64,000 nucleotides of DNA from JAQGMV01 sp963828715 (lineage in GTDB: Bacteria; Pseudomonadota; Gammaproteobacteria; Burkholderiales; SG8-41): contig CAWHFX010000009.1 of the NCBI GenBank assembly GCA_963828715.1, positions 124,001 to 188,000 on the forward strand, read 5' to 3'. Positions 52,649 through 61,626 of the stretch are shown here, piece after piece. The translations under genes and the position numbers were made by a program. The notes below the pieces were generated by a model. That model made no database searches. It saw nothing but the letters and a program-made list of their open reading frames with translations, and was not told where the DNA came from. Position 1 is the stretch's first letter; the number at the start of each line of letters is the position of its first letter.

Positions 52649-53594
52649 TCAGGTCAGTGATTCCCAGAAGTCGATGATGCGCTTGCGCAGAACTGCATCC
52701 GGCATCGCCCCACGTCCCGCCTGCAGATTGTCGAGCATGTAATCGGGTTTGTCGGTGCCGGGTATGACCGCCGTCACCGCCGGGTGCGACAGGTTGAACT
52801 TCAGAAACAACTGCGCCCAGGTCTTCGCGCCGAATTCGCCGGCGAATTCGGGCAGCGGGCGTCCCTGCGCTTTGCGGAAGAGTGAATTTCGTCCGAACGG
52901 AAGCGCTGTGAGCACCGCTGCGCCGACGTCGCGCGCCAACGGCATGAGAACCGCCTCCGCTTCACGATCGGCGAGCGAATAGTTCACCTGGAAGAAATCC
53001 GGCTTCTCCCGCGCGAGGTACTTTGGCGACAGCATCGTACTGCCGCAGAAAACTGGTCGTCATGCCGACATAGCGGCAGAGCCCCTGTTGTTTCCATTCA
53101 CGCAGCAGGCCGAAGTCGAAGTTCGGATCGCCCACGTTCCATGCCTGCATGAGATCGATGCGGTTCGTTTTGAGGCGCCGCAGTGAAGCTTGCATGGACG
53201 CGTTTGCCGCGCCGCGATCGACCGCATAGGAATACTTGGTCGCGACAAACATTTTGTCGCGCGCGCCGAGATCCGCGACGAGATCGCCGACACGATCTTC
53301 AGCCCGACCGTACGAATGCGCCGTATCGATGAGCCGCCCGCCTCCTGCGAGCAATGTCTGGATGACCGCGCGTCGCTCGGCGTACTGCGCCGCATCGTTT
53401 TCGAAGTCGAAAATCACGGCCGTGCCGATGCCCACGATCGGAATGCGTTCGCCACTGTGTGGGATCGGTCGCGTGATCAACGGCTCTTCGGCCGCCCCGG
53501 CGAGACGCGGGAATGTGCCCAGCGAAGTCACGAGCGCCACTCCGGCGCCGCCGGCCAGCACACGACGTCGTGTCGCGTCGAATGATCGGTTCAC
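52649..53594 (-). pseudogene. Tat-exported aldo/keto reductase, frameshifted
   Basis: A GTG start at 53592-53594 with GAGG 8 nt upstream. Twin-arginine leader ATRRRVLAGGAGVALVTSLG, then an aldo/keto reductase barrel: catalytic Asp/Tyr in RLIDTAHSYGRAEDRV and Lys in FVATKYSYAV. The usual His of QxHN is Trp (LMQAWNVGD), which should weaken or change catalysis. At about 53022 the frame is lost (AAAGTACCTC); dropping one G continues YLAREKPDFFQVNYSLADRE to the C-terminus (AVIPGTDKPDYMLDN, IIDFWESLT). The corrected product is 314 residues. Other exported reductases of this kind exist, but the substrate is unknown. Confidence 0.84.
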
Positions 53595-53692
53595 GTTTCA
53601 CGCCTCACGCGCGCTCGAGCTCGAGTCGAGCTGACGCTCCGGCGCGAACGATATAATCCGCTCGCCCTCAATTCACAACTCCAGCAGCAAAA

Positions 53693-54655
53693 ATGATGAA
53701 GTTTCCGTCCATTGTGTGCACGCTCGCGCTGGCAATCGCGGGCGTGCGCGTGAATGCGCAGACGAGCCCCTATCCCGTCAAACCGATCCGCATGCTGAGC
53801 GCGCAGTTCGGCGGTGGCAGCGACATCGCCGCACGTCTGCTGGCAGGCGCGTTGTCGCCCCGACTCGGGCAGCAAGTCATCGTGGACAGCCGCGTGGGCG
53901 GTACGATTATCGCAGAAACAGCGGCCCACGCCGCGCCCGACGGCTATACGCTGATCTGCTACAGCAGCACGCTCTGGCTCGTTCCGCTGATGCAGACAAA
54001 ACCCGCGTACGATGCGTTTCGCGACTTCATGCCGATCACGCTCGTGGGGTCTTCGCCGATGGTGCTCATCGTGCATCCCTCGGTACCGGCGAAATCTGTC
54101 GCCGATCTTATCGCGCTGGCGAAGGCAAAACCGGGAGAGTTGAACTCCGCCACCGGGCCGCTCGGCGCGATACCTCATATCGCGTCGGAGCTCTTCAAGT
54201 ACATGGCAGGCATCGACATCGTTCACGTCGCCTACCGCGGTGTCGGACTTGCGGTGAACGACGTCATCGGAGGCCGCGTGCAGATGATGTTCCCGAACGC
54301 GGGCGCCGTGCTTCAGCACGTGAAGGCCGGCAGGCTGCGCGTGCTCGCCGTCGGCAGCTCGCAACCGTCCGTGTTTTTTCCGGGCGTGCCGACCGTTTCC
54401 GCCGCCGGGCTGCCCGGCTATGAAGCCGTTTCCTCCTATGCCGTCTTTGCTCCCGCGCATACACCTGCTCCCCTCGTCAAACGGCTGAATCAGGAGATGG
54501 TAGCGGTGCTCCACACCCCGGACATGAAGGAGAAGTTCTTCAACACGACCGCGGACGTGGTAGGCAGCACGCCCGCCGAGCTGAACGCTCACATGAAGTC
54601 GGAAGTCGAGCGGCTGGGCAAGGTTATCAAGGCCGCCAATATCAAAGCCGAATAG
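53693..54655 (+). CDS. Bug/TctC family solute-binding protein
   Basis: A 320-residue binding protein, ATG ATG start at 53693, signal peptide to about 21 (VCTLALAIAGVRVNAQT). Motifs: MLSAQFGGGSDIAARLLAG, a shortened second loop VIVDSRVGGTIIAETAA, ELNSATGPLGAIPH and VHVAYRGVGLAVND. The missing GAGG-type loop and YRG in place of YKG mark it as a divergent Bug type. TATAAT at 53652-53657 with CTGACG 15 bp upstream could be its promoter. It is followed by the beta-propeller gene 77 bp downstream. Confidence 0.9.
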   Translation: MMKFPSIVCTLALAIAGVRVNAQTSPYPVKPIRMLSAQFGGGSDIAARLLAGALSPRLGQQVIVDSRVGGTIIAETAAHAAPDGYTLICYSSTLWLVPLMQTKPAYDAFRDFMPITLVGSSPMVLIVHPSVPAKSVADLIALAKAKPGELNSATGPLGAIPHIASELFKYMAGIDIVHVAYRGVGLAVNDVIGGRVQMMFPNAGAVLQHVKAGRLRVLAVGSSQPSVFFPGVPTVSAAGLPGYEAVSSYAVFAPAHTPAPLVKRLNQEMVAVLHTPDMKEKFFNTTADVVGSTPAELNAHMKSEVERLGKVIKAANIKAE

Positions 54656-54732
54656 AACGTTCGCAGACCGATCGCGTATCATCGCGCCACGACTCCGTCG
54701 TCCATCACTGCACATCCATCGAAGGAGGCGCC

Positions 54733-56019
54733 ATGGCTGCCGCAACATTGAGTCCGAGCGCGCGCGCCGCGCAAACACTCACCTACAACATGAAGCTGCT
54801 CGGGCATCACGAGCTCGACGGCTTTGGTGGCATCGGCGAAGGCTGCACGATGCAGGTCACACAGGACGGCCGGCGCCTTCTCTGGATGGCGCACGAATCG
54901 GCGCCGAAGAATTTCACGGCAGTCGATGTAACCGATCCGCTGAAGCCGAAGATGGTCGTGCAGACGGAATTGCCGCACAACCGCATGCGTTCCAATTCGC
55001 TCGAGATCGTCGGCGACATGATGGCCGTCGCCTATCAGGTGCGCGGTGGAGGCATACCGAACGATCCGAATGCGATAAAGGAAAACCTCGGCCTCAAACC
55101 CGCCGGGTTCGATCTCTTCGATATCAGCAAACCCGAGGCCCCGAGGCTGATCTCGCATTTCGATCGCTCCGGCCCGTACTCGCTGGGCTGTCACTGCCTC
55201 TGGTTCGTCGATGGCGAGTACGTTCACATCAGCTCGGGTGCGCCCGACTTCCAGCCGCGCAATCCGAAAGACCACCAGATCTATCAGATCGTCGACGTGC
55301 GCAACCCGTCCAGGCCGACGGAAGTCGGCCGCTGGTGGTATCCGGGCCAGAAGGAAGGCGACCCCGAGCCTCCGATGCCGCGCCATCCGAAGTTCGACGG
55401 CGGCTACCGGCCGCACAACATGACGATCTATCCGGAACGTCCCGATCGCGCCTACCTCGGCTACATCGACGGCGGCGCGGTCATTCTCGACATCAGCGAC
55501 AAAGCGCATCCCAAGGAAGTCACGAAGTTCCGCTACTCGCCGCCCATGAACGGCATGACGCACACGGTGATGCCGCTTTTGAAGCGCGAGCTGCTCGTGA
55601 TTTCCGACGAGTGCAATAAGGACGAAGGCGTCGACTGGCCGAAGCTCGTGTGGATCGTGAACGCGGCCGACGAGACGAATCTCGTCCCCATCGCCACGCT
55701 GCCGTTGCCGGAGATCGAAGCGTTCGGCAAACGCGGCGGCCGTTTCGGCGCACACAACCTGCACGAGAACTATCCGGCCTCGTACTCGTGGCGCTCCGAT
55801 ACGATCGTCCTAGGCGCGTTTTTCAACGCGGGTGTGCGCGTCTACGACATCGCGAACCCATACCAGCCGCGCGAGATCGCCTACTTCGTTCCCGGTGCGC
55901 CCAAGCTTTCGCCGAAGGGCGCGATTCAGATCAACGACGTGTACGTGGACGACCGCCGCATCGTGTACGCGGTGGATCGCTTCAGCGGCGGCCTGTACAT
56001 ACTCGAAATGAACGTCTGA
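54733..56019 (+). CDS. LVIVD-repeat beta-propeller protein
   Basis: A 428-residue protein built of LVIVD-type repeats, seen as recurring strands such as FTAVDVTDPLKPKMV, GFDLFDISKPEAPRLIS, IYQIVDVRNPSRPTEVG, VILDISDKAHPKEVTKF and VRVYDIANPYQPREIAY. This predicts a seven-bladed-type propeller. GGAGGCGCC precedes the ATG. No signal peptide or catalytic residues are obvious. The family is common beside catabolic genes in soil bacteria with no fixed function; binding or a scaffold role is inferred. It lies between a Bug protein and an amidase on the same strand. Confidence 0.87.
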   Translation: MAAATLSPSARAAQTLTYNMKLLGHHELDGFGGIGEGCTMQVTQDGRRLLWMAHESAPKNFTAVDVTDPLKPKMVVQTELPHNRMRSNSLEIVGDMMAVAYQVRGGGIPNDPNAIKENLGLKPAGFDLFDISKPEAPRLISHFDRSGPYSLGCHCLWFVDGEYVHISSGAPDFQPRNPKDHQIYQIVDVRNPSRPTEVGRWWYPGQKEGDPEPPMPRHPKFDGGYRPHNMTIYPERPDRAYLGYIDGGAVILDISDKAHPKEVTKFRYSPPMNGMTHTVMPLLKRELLVISDECNKDEGVDWPKLVWIVNAADETNLVPIATLPLPEIEAFGKRGGRFGAHNLHENYPASYSWRSDTIVLGAFFNAGVRVYDIANPYQPREIAYFVPGAPKLSPKGAIQINDVYVDDRRIVYAVDRFSGGLYILEMNV

Positions 56020-56135
56020 AGACGCTCCGCTCCGCGCCCGGGCGACAGTGCCGTGCTTCGGAATCCGTGACGAGTGACTGTGACTAGAACCGCCCTCTTC
56101 CTGTACACGGGGAAAGGGTTGGGTGAGAGGCAAGT

Positions 56136-57646
56136 ATGCGCGAAGAGCTGTTGAACCTGTCCGCCGTCGAGTTGCGGCGCAGGATCGGAACGAAAGAGAT
56201 CTCGCCGGTCGAACTGCTCGACGCCTGTATTGCGCGCATCGAGCGGATCAATCCTGCAGTGAATGCCGTCACGGCGGTGTGCTATGAACGCGCGCGGCAG
56301 GAAGCGAAGGTGGCCGAGCGAGCGGTCATGCGCGGCGACGCACTGGGGCTCCTGCACGGGTTGCCGGCCGGGATCAAGGATCTCGACGAGACCGGCGGAC
56401 TGCTGACGACGTATGGTTCGCCGCTCTATCGTGATTTCGTGCCCGAGCGTGACAATGCGATGGTCGCGCGCGTGCGCGCGGCCGGGGCCGTCGTGGTGGG
56501 CAAGACCAATGTCCCCGAGTTCGGTGCCGGCGCGAACAGCCGCAACTTCGTCTGGGGCGCGACCGGAAATCCATTCGATCCGATGCTCAATGCGGGCGGC
56601 TCGTCGGGTGGCTCTGCTGTCGCGCTCGCGACGAACATGCTGCCGCTGTGTACCGGCTCCGACACCGGCGGGTCGCTGCGCATCCCGGCTGCGATATGCG
56701 GCGTCGTCGGGTTCCGGCCGTCGCCGGGACTCGTGCCCGTGGAGCGGCGCGGGCTCGGCTGGACGCCGATATCGGTGGTCGGGCCGATGGGGCGCACCGT
56801 CGCCGACACGTCTCTGCTCCTCGCTGCACAAGCCGCCCTGGACTCGTGCTGATCCGCTGTCGTATCCGGTCGATGCGCGTCGAATTCGCGACGCTCGAAG
56901 CGCCCGACCTCGCATCCCTGCGCGTCGCGTTCACGGAAGACTTCGACGTCTCACCGGTGGATCAGCCGATCCGCAAGGTCTTTCGCGAGAAGGTCGCGGC
57001 AATGCGCCACCTCTTCCGATCGTGCGACGAAGTGAGATTCGACTTCGGCGAGGCGGACCGCTGCTTCGACGTCATTCGTGCGCAGAATTACGCGGCGCGT
57101 TACCGCGACGCTTACGAGAAAGATCCGAGCTCGCTCGGCCCGAACGTGCGCGCGAACTACGAGATGGCGGCCGGCATGACGCTCGGCGATTTCGCATCGG
57201 CGCACACCGAGCAGACGACGATCTTCCGCCGCTTCCAGGCCACGTTTCGCGACTACGAGCTCGTGCTGGCGCCGACGACACCCGTATCACCCTTCCCGTG
57301 GTCGCAGCTCTATCTCGCGGAGATGGATGGCAAGCCGCTGCGCAACTACTACCACTGGCTCTCGCTCACCTACGTCATCACGCTCGCGACGAACCCGGCG
57401 ATTTCGATTCCGTGCGGCGTGGATCACAAAGGCATGCCGTTCGGGCTGCAGGTGGTCGGCCCGTTCCGTGGCGATCGTGTGCTGCTGGCAGCGGCCCATG
57501 CACTCGAGCAGGCTTTCGCCGGCATCGAAAGCCTGCGGCGACCCTTGCCCGATCTCGACAAGCTGACGCAACCCACACCGCAACTGAAATCGATCGTGAC
57601 GCACCCACCGCGCGCAGGCGTGGCGATCGCGGCGGCGCCGGCGTAG
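56136..57646 (+). pseudogene. Amidase signature family amidase, two frameshifts
   Basis: Ser-cisSer-Lys amidase. The N-terminal half, in the first frame to 56852, contains Lys81 (LPAGIKDLDE), the cis-Ser in AGGSSGGSAVALAT (156/157) and the nucleophile Ser180 (GSDTGGSLRIPAA). At 56850-56852 the frame meets TGA. One base on it reads DPLSYPVDARR, and at about 56882 a second one-base step gives ATLEAPDLASLRVAFTEDFD to the end (AAHALEQAFAGIESL) at 57646. Removing one base at each point gives a protein of about 502 residues, a normal length. Two independent lesions in 30 bp could be sequencing error or decay. Substrate unknown. Confidence 0.85.
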
Positions 57647-57651
57647 GCCGC

Positions 57652-58797
57652 TTAGGGCAGAACGCCACCGCTCTCCGCGAACAGCGCCAGCGACGCAGGC
57701 TTATAGTCGCTGCGGCCGCGCCGCCGCAGCCCGACCGATGGATGGAACAGCGCGCCCGCCGGTATCGTCCGGCCTTTGAACGGCAGTTTCCGCCAGGGAT
57801 CTTCTTCCCAGGGCGCGTGGCAATCGCCCAAGGGATCTTCGGTGAGCGTCGCGGCGAATTCGGGCTTGATCTTCAGTCCTGCCTGCTGCAACTGTCCGGC
57901 CATCCACATCAGCGCGATGTTCGAAAGCTTGCGCACCGGATAGCCGCCCCCGATGTCCGCGTGCGCGCCGACGAACCACATCTGGGTGATGCCGTCCCGC
58001 GGATCCCACAACGTGGGCACGAAATCAGCGCGCTGCTCGTCTATCGAGACAGCGTGAAAACCGTTTTTCACTTTCTGGCTCAGGGTCGTATTGGTGAACT
58101 GAAAGACGTCGCTGCGCCCTGTGTCCGCGTTGTAGTCGGGAATACCCAGTGAACCGACCGTATCCCACACACCGATCGCTTCGATTCCAACGTCCGGCAG
58201 GTAATCGTCCGCTTTCAGCTCGGCGTTAGTGATGAATCGGAGGTCGTTCAGGAACGACGATCGCACCTCAGCCAGCAACCCGGATGGAGCGCCCGACTTG
58301 GCGCGATACTGTATCCACGCAGCGATGCCGAGGCGATATGCTTTCTTGCGATCTTCGAGGCCGTCGAAGCGTTTGGCATTCAGCAGGCCGAGCGTGCAGA
58401 TCATTCCGCCCAGCGCCCTTGCCGTGTACGCGCCGCGGCTGAAGCCGGCGATATAGATCCTGTCGCCAGGCTCATAGCACCGTGAGATGTAGGTATAGCC
58501 GCGGACGATGCGCGTGATCATGCCGGCGCCGAAGGTGCCCCCCAGGATCTTGTTGATCACGTTGCTCGAGTCGCCGACGCCGTTGATGTATTTCGCCATC
58601 TGCGTGACGGCGCCGTCCGCACCCGTTGCCACCTGCTCCTGCTCGTTCTTCAGGAGCTTCGTTTCCGGCGTGTCGTCGCCCTCGAGCTGATCGAATAGCA
58701 GGAAAACGTTCGTCGGGTCGGGAACGCCGTCGTCGTTGTCGTCCTTGTCCGGTCCGTTCCATGTCCCGTCGGCAAAAAACGCGATGTTCTTGCTCAT
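57652..58797 (-). CDS. DUF2235 alpha/beta hydrolase (Tle1-like phospholipase domain)
   Basis: A 381-residue DUF2235 protein. It opens with the family signature IAFFADGTWNG, and the nucleophile elbow is YIAGFSRGAYTARALGG (Ser120). Later blocks include IEAIGVWDTVGSLGIPD and QMWFVGAHADIGGGYP, containing the likely Asp and His. Tle1-type type VI effectors share this domain, but no VgrG, PAAR or immunity gene is near, so a secreted-effector role is not supported here; many stand-alone DUF2235 proteins exist. The ATG 58795-58797 has GAGGA upstream. It is convergent with the amidase, 5 nt apart. Confidence 0.9.
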   Translation of the reverse strand: MSKNIAFFADGTWNGPDKDDNDDGVPDPTNVFLLFDQLEGDDTPETKLLKNEQEQVATGADGAVTQMAKYINGVGDSSNVINKILGGTFGAGMITRIVRGYTYISRCYEPGDRIYIAGFSRGAYTARALGGMICTLGLLNAKRFDGLEDRKKAYRLGIAAWIQYRAKSGAPSGLLAEVRSSFLNDLRFITNAELKADDYLPDVGIEAIGVWDTVGSLGIPDYNADTGRSDVFQFTNTTLSQKVKNGFHAVSIDEQRADFVPTLWDPRDGITQMWFVGAHADIGGGYPVRKLSNIALMWMAGQLQQAGLKIKPEFAATLTEDPLGDCHAPWEEDPWRKLPFKGRTIPAGALFHPSVGLRRRGRSDYKPASLALFAESGGVLP

Positions 58798-58906
58798 GAT
58801 TCCTCGGCTCCTTTCGACTACCCGTGTTGTGGAACTTAGCATGCGCGGCACCGGCCGACCTCCCCCATTGTGCGGATGGGCGTCGCCGGCCCTTTTCACC
58901 CGCGTG

Positions 58907-59824
58907 TCATCGCGCGAGTGTAACGATCACGAGGCCAGCGACGAGCAACAACATCCCCGCCGCCTCTGTACCGCTCACGTGTTCCCGGAAGAAACGATGG
59001 GCCACGATATAGGCGAAGACCAATTCGATCAACGCGAGCGTTCGGACATGGGCCGCGGGCTCGATTGCCATCGCCGTGAACCAGCCGGCCGAAGCCGTCG
59101 CGCCCATCAACCCGGCGAAGAGCGACCGCCGCCATTCCCTGCACACACGCGCCACCACGATCGGATCCCTGACGAGCAGCCAGGACGTAAGAAGCACCGT
59201 CTGCAGTGCCTGCGCAGCCACGAGGGTACATGCGGCTGCCATTGGAAACGCGCTCTGCGGTAACGCCAGGGCGGCGCCACGATAGCCGACAGCCGCGATG
59301 CCGAACAGACTGCCCGACGCAACACCCAGCAGCGCGGTACGCGTCGTCCAGCCGGCAACGAGCGTACGCACGGGCCGCTTGCGGTCGATCGGCGCCAGCA
59401 GCATGACCCCCGGCGTCGCAAGCACGATCGCGATCAGCGCACCCGGCGTCACCGGATCGCCGAGAAAGAGCAGTCCGAAGAGCGCGACCTGAAGGACCTC
59501 CGTTTTCGCATAAGCAACGCCGAGCGCGAAGTTGCGCTCGTGCATGACGCGCAGGAGCAATGCAGTCGCGCCGATCTGGGTGACGGAGCTGAGCACGGTC
59601 CAGCCGACAAATACCACATTCAAATTGGGCAACGGGAAGCGGCCGATCAGCGCAACGGCGGCGAGCCACAACAGCGCAAACGGCAAGCCGTAAAGGAAGC
59701 GCACGAGCGTCGCGCCGAGTGTTCCGAGCACAGGCGTCAGATGACGTTGCGCCGCGTTGCGACTGGTTTGTGCAAGCGCGGCGGCGATCGTGATCGGAAT
59801 CCATAACCAGTCAGGCGGCGTCAA
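58907..59824 (-). CDS. EamA-family (DMT) transporter
   Basis: A 305-residue inner-membrane protein with about ten hydrophobic helices in two EamA halves: WIPITIAAALAQTSRNAAQR at the N-terminus, VMHERNFALGVAYAKTEVLQ and LFLGDPVTPGALIAIVLATP in the first half; TALIELVFAYIVAHRFF-like ALIELVFAYIVAHR and GMLLLVAGLVIVTLAR at the end. It starts at a TTG (59822-59824); no ATG/GTG is suitable, so the N-terminus is uncertain. Substrates of this family are metabolites or amino acids. It stands divergent from the PQQ-dehydrogenase gene. Confidence 0.88.
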   Translation of the reverse strand: MTPPDWLWIPITIAAALAQTSRNAAQRHLTPVLGTLGATLVRFLYGLPFALLWLAAVALIGRFPLPNLNVVFVGWTVLSSVTQIGATALLLRVMHERNFALGVAYAKTEVLQVALFGLLFLGDPVTPGALIAIVLATPGVMLLAPIDRKRPVRTLVAGWTTRTALLGVASGSLFGIAAVGYRGAALALPQSAFPMAAACTLVAAQALQTVLLTSWLLVRDPIVVARVCREWRRSLFAGLMGATASAGWFTAMAIEPAAHVRTLALIELVFAYIVAHRFFREHVSGTEAAGMLLLVAGLVIVTLAR

Positions 59825-59946
59825 AGGCCTGATCTCGAAAGACGCGCATTCTGTATTCTGGCATCATCAAGGCTGCCGCCGGAACACCGTGATGGAAAAC
59901 GCGACCGGTGTCTATCAGTGCAGGCTCGATTGCCAAGGGAGGATTC

Positions 59947-61611
59947 ATGAAACGCGTAGTGCCGCTGCTGCTCATGTCGTGTTGCGGTCTTGTCGCCGCG
60001 CAGACGCAGGAAGAACTGGTGGGCGACGGCAAGAACACCGAGAACGTCACGACCTTCGGGATGGGCTACGACATGAAGATGTACAGCCCGCTCCGGGAGA
60101 TCAGCAAGTCGAACGTGAAGCGGCTGGTGCCGATCTGGAGCACGAGTCTTTCCAACGACATGGGCGAGCATTCGCAGCCCACCATCTACAACGGTGTGAT
60201 GTACATCGTGAACGGCAACTGGACGTTCGCTCTTGATGTGGCGACGGGCCGCCAGATCTGGCGCACGCCAGTGACCTACGACCGCGCCGCCCTGCGCGTC
60301 GCAGGCGGGGGCGCCGTAATCAGAGGGCCCGCCACCATTTATAACGGCAAGCTCTTCCGGCAAACGCTCGACGCGCACGTCATGGCGCTCGACATGAAGA
60401 CCGGCAAGGAGATCTGGAAGCAGAAGTTCGCCGACTTCAAGGAAGGCTACAAGGGCGTCATCTCACCGATGATCGCGAACGGCGTGCTGGTCTCCGGCAT
60501 GGGCGGGGGCGACAGCACGACGCGTGGCTTCATCGAAGGCTACGATCCCGAAACGGGCAAGCGCCTGTGGCGTACGTACACCATTCCCGCACCGGGTGAA
60601 CCCGGTTCGGAGACGTGGCCGAACGCAAACAAGCCCGATGCGTGGAAGTATGGTGGCGGCGCAACCTGGCTCATGCCGAACTACGATCCCGAGCTCGACC
60701 TGATCTATGTCGGCACCGGCAATGCCGAGCCGTACAACCCGTCGTACCGGGAAGGCGCCGACAGCCTCTACACGTCCACGCTGCTCGCACTGCGGCCGAA
60801 GACCGGCGAGATCGTCTGGTATTACCAGTACGTGCCGAACGACAGCTACGACTACGACGCAAACTCGGAAAGCGTGCTCACCGACATGCGCGTCAACGGG
60901 GAAAGCCGCAAGGTGCTCATCAACGCGCACAAGAACGGCTTCCTGTACGTCATCGACCGCACCAACGGCAAGCTGATCGCGGCCAATCCGTACACGCGCG
61001 TAAGTTGGGCGTCTCGGATCGATCTGAAGACGGGGCGTCCCGTGCTCACCGATCTCCTGAAACGCGCGGTCGACGGTGAGACGGTGGCGTTATGGCCCGC
61101 GCGCGGCACGAACGCGACGCTGATCGCCTTCAACCCGAAGACGAACCTCGTCTACGTCAACGCGTGGAACCAGTCGCGCGTCATGAAATACGTGGATTTC
61201 AAATTCCAGCTCGGCGGCAACTCGACCGGCATCACCTCCACTTTCGAAACTCCGCAGGGCGATCCCCAGGGCTATCATGAAGCAGTCGATCCGCTGACCG
61301 GCAAGTTGAAGTGGCGTGTGCCGCTGATGGATTTCGCAAGCTCCGCGGGCATGCTCGCGACCGACGGCGGGCTCCTGTTCACAGGCAAGCTGACGGGCGA
61401 GTTCATCGCGCTCGACATGGAGAACGGCAACACCGTGTGGTCGTTCAAGACCGGGTCGTCGATCAACGCGCCGCCGATTACGTACACGTACAAGGGGCGG
61501 CAGTTCGTGACGGTGCTCTCCGGACGCGGCGGGAGCAATCCCAACCGTTTCGCCGGTGACGTGATCCCGGCCGGTGGCGCCGTGTGGACGTTCGCGCTCA
61601 TGCCGGATTAA
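59947..61611 (+). CDS. PQQ-dependent dehydrogenase-like quinoprotein
   Basis: A 554-residue periplasmic eight-bladed propeller quinoprotein. Signal peptide 1-~18 (VPLLLMSCCGLVAAQ). Tryptophan-docking repeats are visible (ALDVATGRQIWR, ALDMKTGKEIWKQK, ALRPKTGEIVWYYQ, ALDMENGNTVWSFK). GGGATWLMPNYDPELDLIYV and GTGNAEPYNPSYREGADSLY are the active-site blocks typical of methanol/ethanol dehydrogenase relatives. No heme c motif (CxxCH) is present, so it needs an outside cytochrome. GGGAGG precedes the ATG. It probably oxidises an alcohol, and is followed 15 bp later by an MFS gene on the same strand. Confidence 0.9.
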   Translation: MKRVVPLLLMSCCGLVAAQTQEELVGDGKNTENVTTFGMGYDMKMYSPLREISKSNVKRLVPIWSTSLSNDMGEHSQPTIYNGVMYIVNGNWTFALDVATGRQIWRTPVTYDRAALRVAGGGAVIRGPATIYNGKLFRQTLDAHVMALDMKTGKEIWKQKFADFKEGYKGVISPMIANGVLVSGMGGGDSTTRGFIEGYDPETGKRLWRTYTIPAPGEPGSETWPNANKPDAWKYGGGATWLMPNYDPELDLIYVGTGNAEPYNPSYREGADSLYTSTLLALRPKTGEIVWYYQYVPNDSYDYDANSESVLTDMRVNGESRKVLINAHKNGFLYVIDRTNGKLIAANPYTRVSWASRIDLKTGRPVLTDLLKRAVDGETVALWPARGTNATLIAFNPKTNLVYVNAWNQSRVMKYVDFKFQLGGNSTGITSTFETPQGDPQGYHEAVDPLTGKLKWRVPLMDFASSAGMLATDGGLLFTGKLTGEFIALDMENGNTVWSFKTGSSINAPPITYTYKGRQFVTVLSGRGGSNPNRFAGDVIPAGGAVWTFALMPD

Positions 61612-61626
61612 CAGGCGAACGCAGCA

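Noticed and set aside
56840..56900. TGA in the amidase as selenocysteine
   Set aside because: The in-frame continuation is not amidase-like; two one-base shifts explain the sequence, and no Cys is expected here.
5154..57646. Programmed +1 frameshifting as a common explanation for all broken genes
   Set aside because: The sites have no shared slippery codon, stop or structure, and the genes are unrelated; insertion error or mutation is simpler.
57652..58797. DUF2235 protein as a type VI secretion effector
   Set aside because: No VgrG, PAAR, Hcp or immunity gene nearby; stand-alone members are common.
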